A stretch of DNA of 16,561 nucleotides from an uncultured Clostridia bacterium. GTDB taxonomy: Bacteria > Bacillota > Clostridia > Christensenellales > UBA1242. The stretch lies in the NCBI GenBank assembly GCA_944372715.1, contig CALVZZ010000025.1:1-16561 (forward strand). The letters run 5' to 3'. Each line of letters starts with the position of its first letter. Position 1 is the stretch's first letter. Positions 12,589 through 16,561 of the stretch are shown piece by piece. The notes under the pieces are model-generated. The model saw nothing but the letters and a program-made list of their open reading frames with translations, did no database searches and was not told where the DNA came from. Position numbers and translations under genes: made by a program.

Positions 12589-13673
12589 GCAAAAAAGATG
12601 TAAAAAACAAGCTTTACACTGATGAAAAACTTGATACATCTACTTTTAAATGTCCTAATTGTGCTGGAGAAAGCGAATTTTCTATAAAAGACCAAAAAAT
12701 GAAATGTCTTTATTGTGGTAGTTTATTTGATATTGACAATAACAATTTTGTTGAAGAAAGAGATTTAAGCGAATTATTAAAAAATGGACAAGTATGGCCA
12801 GAGGTCGAAGTTTATCAATGCAAAAGTTGTGGGGCAAAAGAAATATTAGATAATCAAGAGATGTCAATGTCTTGTCCATTTTGCGGGACTAACAATATTG
12901 TAAAACTTGAAGAACTTCCTGGAATTAAACCACAAGGAGTTGCTCCATTTAAAATAACAAAAGAACAATCAAGTGCAATTGCTATTAAATGGGCAAAAAA
13001 GAAAAAATATGCTCCACGAGTGTTTAAAAAAAGTGTTAAACCAGAAAATATTAATGGAATTTATAATCCTGTTTTTACATTTGACGCTGATACTCAAAGT
13101 TCATATTATGGTCAACTTGGTGAAAACTATAAAACTTATACCATTGTTAATGGAAGAAGAATATCAGAAACAAAAACAAGATATTTTAATATAAGTGGAA
13201 ATCATTATCTAAAATTTGACGATTTAATCGTTCAAGCGTCAGACACCATCCCACAAAAAGATATAAAGAAAATCCAACCTTTTCCAACCAACAATGCACC
13301 CGAATACAAATCTGAGTATTTAAGAGGTTACTCTGCTAATACATACAACAAAGATGGAGAAACTTGTTGGAACGAATGCAAAATTGAAATGAAAAATCGT
13401 ATTGAAAAATCAATTTTGAAAAAATATATTTATGATGTCAAAGTTTTTTTAAATGTTAAAACAGCTTATTTAAATGAAAAGTATAAATTTGTATTAGTTC
13501 CTGTATGGGTAGGACATTTTAAATATAAAAATAAACTATATAACTTTTTTGTCAACGGTGACAATGGTAATATTTCCGGTAAAACACCAATATCGGCTTT
13601 AAAAGTTTTCTTTACTGTGCTGGGTATTTTAGCATTGATTGCAGGTATTTTTGCTTTGCTTACTTTAACTTGA
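12585..13673 (+). CDS. YdjG-like zinc-ribbon protein with C-terminal membrane helix
   Basis: This is a 362-residue protein. Two N-terminal zinc ribbons are clear: CPNC/CLYC (C23, C26, C41, C44) and CKSC/CPFC (C79, C82, C97, C100). After PGIKPQGVAPFKI (112-124) comes a mixed soluble domain with YNPVFTFDADTQSSYYGQ and LVPVWVGHFKYKNKLYNFFVNG. A single helix ends the protein (about 337-360, LKVFFTVLGILALIAGIFALL). This is the design of YdjG and related proteins often mislabelled as TFIIB-like or PriA-like; nothing here suggests a DNA role. It probably anchors the SPFH partner at the membrane. The start at 12585 (ATGA overlap with the upstream stop, GGGAG 9 bases before) is preferred over an in-frame TTG at 12558 inside the upstream gene. 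It ends in tandem TGA-TAA stops. Confidence 0.87.
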   Translation: MSKKDVKNKLYTDEKLDTSTFKCPNCAGESEFSIKDQKMKCLYCGSLFDIDNNNFVEERDLSELLKNGQVWPEVEVYQCKSCGAKEILDNQEMSMSCPFCGTNNIVKLEELPGIKPQGVAPFKITKEQSSAIAIKWAKKKKYAPRVFKKSVKPENINGIYNPVFTFDADTQSSYYGQLGENYKTYTIVNGRRISETKTRYFNISGNHYLKFDDLIVQASDTIPQKDIKKIQPFPTNNAPEYKSEYLRGYSANTYNKDGETCWNECKIEMKNRIEKSILKKYIYDVKVFLNVKTAYLNEKYKFVLVPVWVGHFKYKNKLYNFFVNGDNGNISGKTPISALKVFFTVLGILALIAGIFALLTLT

Positions 13674-13682
13674 TAAATTAAA

Positions 13683-13710
13683 TTGTTACATTAATAATAT
13701 TCTATATAAA
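13683..13710 (+). promoter_or_regulatory. Possible internal promoter before the four-helix protein gene
   Basis: TTGTTA (13683-13688) and TATAAA (13705-13710) are 16 bases apart, followed by AAGGAGG and the ATG at 13729. The third gene may thus be expressed both with the SPFH pair and alone. Confidence 0.45.
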
Positions 13711-13728
13711 CAAAATAAGGAGGATTAT

Positions 13729-14163
13729 ATGGGAAGAAATATTATATATAAATTAATTGGAGCGTTTATTTTTGTTATTGCATCAGTTTTATGGATTTTA
13801 TCTTTAACCGTACCAGAAACTTTTGGTTTTTTTAATCTAGCGTGGGCAGGATTACTTATTTGTGGTGGATTTGGTTTAATCCTGTTAGTTCAAGGGTGTA
13901 TTCAAAAAGACAATTCTACACATAAAAAATTAAAAATTTGGTTTGGAGTTGCTTTACTTGTTTGTGCAGCCTTATGTCTTGTATCTGCTGTTGCAATTCC
14001 TAAAAGCTTAGTACTTCCAATTATTTCAATCGTTGTTGCAGTTGGTCTTGTTATTACCATTCTTGCAACAGGTGGTTCGAAATGGGATGAAGGCGATAAT
14101 CATAAAATTGGCTATAAAAATTATCACCAAAGAAAGGAAGAACAAAATAACGATAACAAATAA
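13729..14163 (+). CDS. Small four-helix membrane protein, unknown
   Basis: This 144-residue protein is of no recognised family. Four hydrophobic helices lie at about 8-27, 36-57, 69-90 and 93-113, separated by very short loops. A hydrophilic, charged tail (116-144) ends with KEEQNNDNK, and both ends are probably cytoplasmic. It has the strongest ribosome-binding site in the window (AAGGAGG, 5 bases before the ATG), so it is likely well translated. It stands 55 bases after the YdjG-like gene in the same direction and is closed by a terminator, which makes it the third member of the SPFH cluster. It holds the position where a YdjH-type anchor might be expected but does not show that protein's large soluble domain. 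Confidence 0.78.
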   Translation: MGRNIIYKLIGAFIFVIASVLWILSLTVPETFGFFNLAWAGLLICGGFGLILLVQGCIQKDNSTHKKLKIWFGVALLVCAALCLVSAVAIPKSLVLPIISIVVAVGLVITILATGGSKWDEGDNHKIGYKNYHQRKEEQNNDNK

Positions 14164-14174
14164 AACAAAAAATT

Positions 14175-14213
14175 AAAAGGAGCTTAATTTTTAAAGTTCC
14201 TTTTTATTTTTTT
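14175..14213. terminator. Terminator after the SPFH cluster
   Basis: An 11-bp stem with one G-T pair (14175-14185 with 14194-14204, AAAAGGAGCTT arm) is followed by TATTTTTTT. The A-rich left flank could serve the convergent HAD gene in the other direction. Confidence 0.82.
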
Positions 14214-14229
14214 ATATAATTTATAATTT

Positions 14230-15042
14230 TTATTCTTCTATATAAGATGCAATCTTTCTTAAAATATGTTTTGCAATATGGTCTAACTGTCCACCTTCTG
14301 AATAATCAGCTGGTGCATAATTTTTAACTCTTCTGTCCAAATATAACTTTCTTGCTTGGTCGTGAGACTCTTTATTGTTTTTATAAACACAAATAGAATT
14401 TCCATTATACATAGTCAAAATTTTCATACAAGGGACATCAGTCATTCCATCTCCAAAATATACCATCCTTTCATATGGTATAACTTTTGACTTATCTTTA
14501 ATTCTTTCATTTACATCGCCAAAATCTGAAAGGTTTTCTGTGAATCCTTTTCTTATTCTATACATAAACTGAGTTTTGTTTGTGTAGTTAACAGAATGTG
14601 ATGGCCAAATTGCATTTCCATTTTCATCATATACATAGCAAGAACCAAATATCTTTTTTAAACTTGGAGCAATTTCAGTTGCCTCCATAATTTCTCTAAG
14701 TCCACTTGAAATTACATAATGCTCTATTTCTATATTCAATGTTTTAGCATACGCATTAATTCTTTCAAACCAGGTAGTTACTCCATTAAAAAATTTAACA
14801 GACTTGCCATAACTATTAAAAAACTCTCTGCTAACCTTTACACCTCTATTTTCCAACTCCCTTTTAAAACAAAACAATGTTGTAAGAATTGGATCCATAT
14901 TATTTTTTGCACCAAATTTATTAACATAGTCCCACCATTCCTGTGAAGTTTCAAAACCTAATATATTTTTTGTTATTTCCTTTTCCGATGTACCATCTAT
15001 CAATGTGTCATCAAAATCATACATAAAAGCAACTTTTACCAT
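14230..15042 (-). CDS. HAD-superfamily phosphatase
   Basis: This 270-residue hydrolase has all four haloacid dehalogenase motifs. Motif I is YDFDDTL (nucleophile D9, acid/base D11), motif II is ISSG (S112), motif III is a Lys (probably K156 in NKTQ), and motif IV is FGDGMTDVPC (D198, D202). A helical cap is inserted between motifs I and II (about 18-90). The layout resembles phosphoserine phosphatase-like HADs, but the cap and long C-terminus (about 220-270) do not fit SerB itself, so the substrate is unknown. The start at 15042 is set by AAAGGAG 5 bases upstream; an ATG at 15069 is in frame but has no such site. An extended -10 (TGATAAAAT, 15060-15065) would give a leader of only about 12 bases that starts at the ribosome-binding site. 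Confidence 0.9.
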   Translation of the reverse strand: MVKVAFMYDFDDTLIDGTSEKEITKNILGFETSQEWWDYVNKFGAKNNMDPILTTLFCFKRELENRGVKVSREFFNSYGKSVKFFNGVTTWFERINAYAKTLNIEIEHYVISSGLREIMEATEIAPSLKKIFGSCYVYDENGNAIWPSHSVNYTNKTQFMYRIRKGFTENLSDFGDVNERIKDKSKVIPYERMVYFGDGMTDVPCMKILTMYNGNSICVYKNNKESHDQARKLYLDRRVKNYAPADYSEGGQLDHIAKHILRKIASYIEE

Positions 15043-15153
15043 ACTATCTCCTTTTGTATATTTTATCATCTTTATTTAATTTTGAAAATACCTTTTTTTA
15101 TTTTTCTGTGGAAAATTATTATATTCCTTTACTTTATAAAAGATGAATAAAAA

Positions 15154-15231
15154 GTGCTTGAAAGGTTTTGAGCTTTGCTCAAAACAATCGCATAGCGATT
15201 AATTTTGCAAAGCAAAATTGCTTTCAAGCAC
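15154..15231. repeat. Perfect four-way-junction inverted repeat, probable spoIIE terminator
   Basis: An 11-bp closing stem (15154-15164, GTGCTTGAAAG, with 15221-15231) encloses three perfect hairpins placed end to end. Arm 1 is 15165-15185 (9 bp, loop TTT), arm 2 is 15186-15200 (6 bp, loop ATA) and arm 3 is 15201-15219 (8 bp, loop AAA). Only G15220 is unpaired. Every arm tip is GC-NNN-GC. On the minus strand it starts 5 bases after the spoIIE stop and is followed by TTTTTATT, so it can end spoIIE transcription. No tRNA-type conserved bases are present and no target-site duplication is visible beside it. Confidence 0.9.
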
Positions 15232-15236
15232 CCGTA

Positions 15237-16561
15237 CTAAGCAGATATAAAAATCTTGGCAACCAAAACAGTCATATCGTCATTAGCAGAGCCCCCATTG
15301 TTTTGTATTGCTTTATCAACCAACATTTCAGCAAGCATTTGTGGATTGTTTGCTTTCAAATTGTTTATAAAGTCCATTAAAAGCTCGTTACTTTCAAAAC
15401 TATCTGTAATACCATCAGTGCAAAGAAAAACATAATCTCCCGTTTGTAAAACTGTTTTGTTTATTGCTGGTGGAGCATCTTGTACAATTCCTAACGGCAA
15501 AGCCCCACTTTCAATTGAGCTTATTTCACTCTCGTGTTTAATAAAACTGTTTGGTGCTCCCATTTTTATGAAATCAGCAATTCCCTTTTTTAAATCAACA
15601 ACGCAAATATCTAGTGCAGAAAAAATTTCTTCTCTATTTAAACTTAACAGTTTATTGACACTAGATAAAATAATATCATTATCAAAACCAGCTTTATAAA
15701 AATTTTCAATTAAACCAATTGCCAAACTACTAGCTTTTTCTGCCTTTTCTCCACTTCCCATACCATCACAAAGAGCAAACATAAATTTATCATTTTCAAT
15801 TCTTATAAGTGAAAAACAATCACCATTAACAACAGAGCCCTCCTTAGTGCAATTTGCTGATCCAAAAATCACATCATACTTAGGAGCAGTCTTTAATGTC
15901 AAAACTCTATACCCGGATTTTGTTGAAGGGTCATTTCTTGCAACAACCATTTTATTGCCACAAATTTTACTTACAATGCTTGGAATTTTAATCTTTTCTG
16001 CATCTTCATTTCTTACCACCAAAGTTGCATTTGTTACATCGGTATTTTGCTCATATATAACAGCATCTGAACAAACTATATTATTAAATGTTAGTTCATC
16101 TATTATGCTATTTTCTCTTCCTATGTCAAAAGTTACATTTTTGTTAACTTCATCAGCCAAGCTTTTCATAATTTTTGAAACACCAGAAAGCTGTTCTGCA
16201 ATTAAAACTCTACTTGCATCTAAATTGTTCATAAAACTTGCATATTGCTTATACTGAGTGGTTAAATTATTAATTATGGCCACAAGATTACTCACTCTTG
16301 AACATCTAGAAGTTAAATGAGCAGGAATATCTAACAAAGTTGTTTTTCCTCTTTCCAAAGCACTATTAACCAACTCGGAAAATATTTTATTTGTTTCATT
16401 TTCGCATACTCTATGACAATAATTTCTTTCTTTACAATCTTCACAGACTTTACTCTTTATTTCTTGCATTAAAATTTCTTTAACTTCTTCCTTACTCATT
16501 CCACCTTTTATCATTGACCTAAAAACATAGTCCATTTCTCCAAACACTTCAGATAAATCAT
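15237..16561 (-). CDS. spoIIE: Stage II sporulation protein E (SpoIIE), C-terminal part
   Basis: The last 440 residues are present and the frame stays open past the window edge, so the N-terminal membrane region lies outside. SpoIIE is the PP2C-type phosphatase at the sporulation septum that dephosphorylates SpoIIAA and so activates sigma-F. Numbering from the first complete codon, residues 1-60 contain a four-cysteine cluster (C39, C42, C48, C52 in CEDCKERNYCHRVC), typical of the SpoIIE central region. The PP2C domain occupies about 225-440, with NGDCFS, FALCDGMGSGEKAEKAS, VFLCTDGITDSFE and GGSANDDMTVLV; the metal-binding aspartates are D247, D265, D382 and D427/D428. A GTG near the edge (16547) is an internal Val, not the start. 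The four-way-junction element follows the TAG stop after 5 bases. This gene is the best evidence that the organism sporulates. Confidence 0.93.
   Translation of the reverse strand, partial: DLSEVFGEMDYVFRSMIKGGMSKEEVKEILMQEIKSKVCEDCKERNYCHRVCENETNKIFSELVNSALERGKTTLLDIPAHLTSRCSRVSNLVAIINNLTTQYKQYASFMNNLDASRVLIAEQLSGVSKIMKSLADEVNKNVTFDIGRENSIIDELTFNNIVCSDAVIYEQNTDVTNATLVVRNEDAEKIKIPSIVSKICGNKMVVARNDPSTKSGYRVLTLKTAPKYDVIFGSANCTKEGSVVNGDCFSLIRIENDKFMFALCDGMGSGEKAEKASSLAIGLIENFYKAGFDNDIILSSVNKLLSLNREEIFSALDICVVDLKKGIADFIKMGAPNSFIKHESEISSIESGALPLGIVQDAPPAINKTVLQTGDYVFLCTDGITDSFESNELLMDFINNLKANNPQMLAEMLVDKAIQNNGGSANDDMTVLVAKIFISA

Noticed and set aside
12267..12695. A 142-codon minus-strand frame opposite the SPFH/YdjG-like junction
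   Set aside because: Its repeated Pro/Phe and Gln content mirrors the Gly/Met linker and zinc ribbons of the real genes on the other strand.
15107..15115. A DnaA-box-like 9-mer (TTTTCCACA on the minus strand) near the four-way junction
   Set aside because: It is a single site with no second box, no dnaA/dnaN genes and no origin-like unwinding region, so a chance match is likely.
15154..15231. The four-way junction read as a tRNA or CRISPR unit
   Set aside because: The fold is cloverleaf-like, but loops are 3 bases, the closing stem is 11 bp, and no T-loop, D-loop or anticodon signature exists. There is one copy only and no spacer array.
15847..16257. A 136-codon open frame on the plus strand opposite spoIIE
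   Set aside because: It is antisense to conserved SpoIIE sequence, and its hydrophobic, Ser/Leu-rich content is what the complement of an A+T-rich gene gives.

Overview
The window is A+T-rich bacterial chromosome. It ends inside a spoIIE-type gene, and its SecA, TilS, YugP-type protease and YdjI-type proteins are all of Bacillota (Firmicutes) type. The best reading is a low-GC, spore-forming lineage, probably an uncultured member of the Clostridia. TGA is used as a stop, for example where the SPFH and YdjG-like frames overlap. The species cannot be named from the sequence alone.

Layout. 1-629 (-): N-terminal part of an exported GLUG/beta-helix surface protein. 700-776 (-): tRNA-Ala(TGC) with its own promoter and terminator. 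907-2913: an NfeD-like membrane protein whose stop codon interlocks with that of a convergent pair of YugP-family membrane zinc proteases. 3055-4386 (+): tilS. 4449-9913 (-): a run read leftward, made of a GT4 glycosyltransferase, an exported protein of unknown function, secA and an RluA-family pseudouridine synthase, with terminators bracketing secA. 10043-11468 (+): a RimK-type ATP-grasp ligase and an unknown two-helix membrane protein. 11557-14163 (+): a YdjI-like SPFH protein, a YdjG-like zinc-ribbon membrane protein overlapping it by ATGA, and a small four-helix membrane protein. 14230-15042 (-): a HAD-family phosphatase. 15237-16561 (-): the C-terminal part of SpoIIE.

Themes. Housekeeping genes (secA, tilS, the pseudouridine synthase, tRNA-Ala) alternate with membrane and envelope maintenance genes (NfeD, two YugP-like proteases, the SPFH module, the glycosyltransferase). 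Genes fall into two translational classes. Most have a clear Shine-Dalgarno (SD) sequence, but five have none, and each of those has a sigma-A-type promoter whose -10 box ends 6-7 bases before the start codon, as expected for leaderless mRNAs.

The most unusual element is 15154-15231, just after the spoIIE stop. It is a 78-base perfect four-way-junction inverted repeat: an 11-bp closing stem holding three perfect hairpins with 3-base loops and only one unpaired base at the junction. In the spoIIE direction it runs into a T-rich tract, so it could act as an unusual terminator. Its architecture also fits a dispersed structured repeat or a protein-recognised junction.
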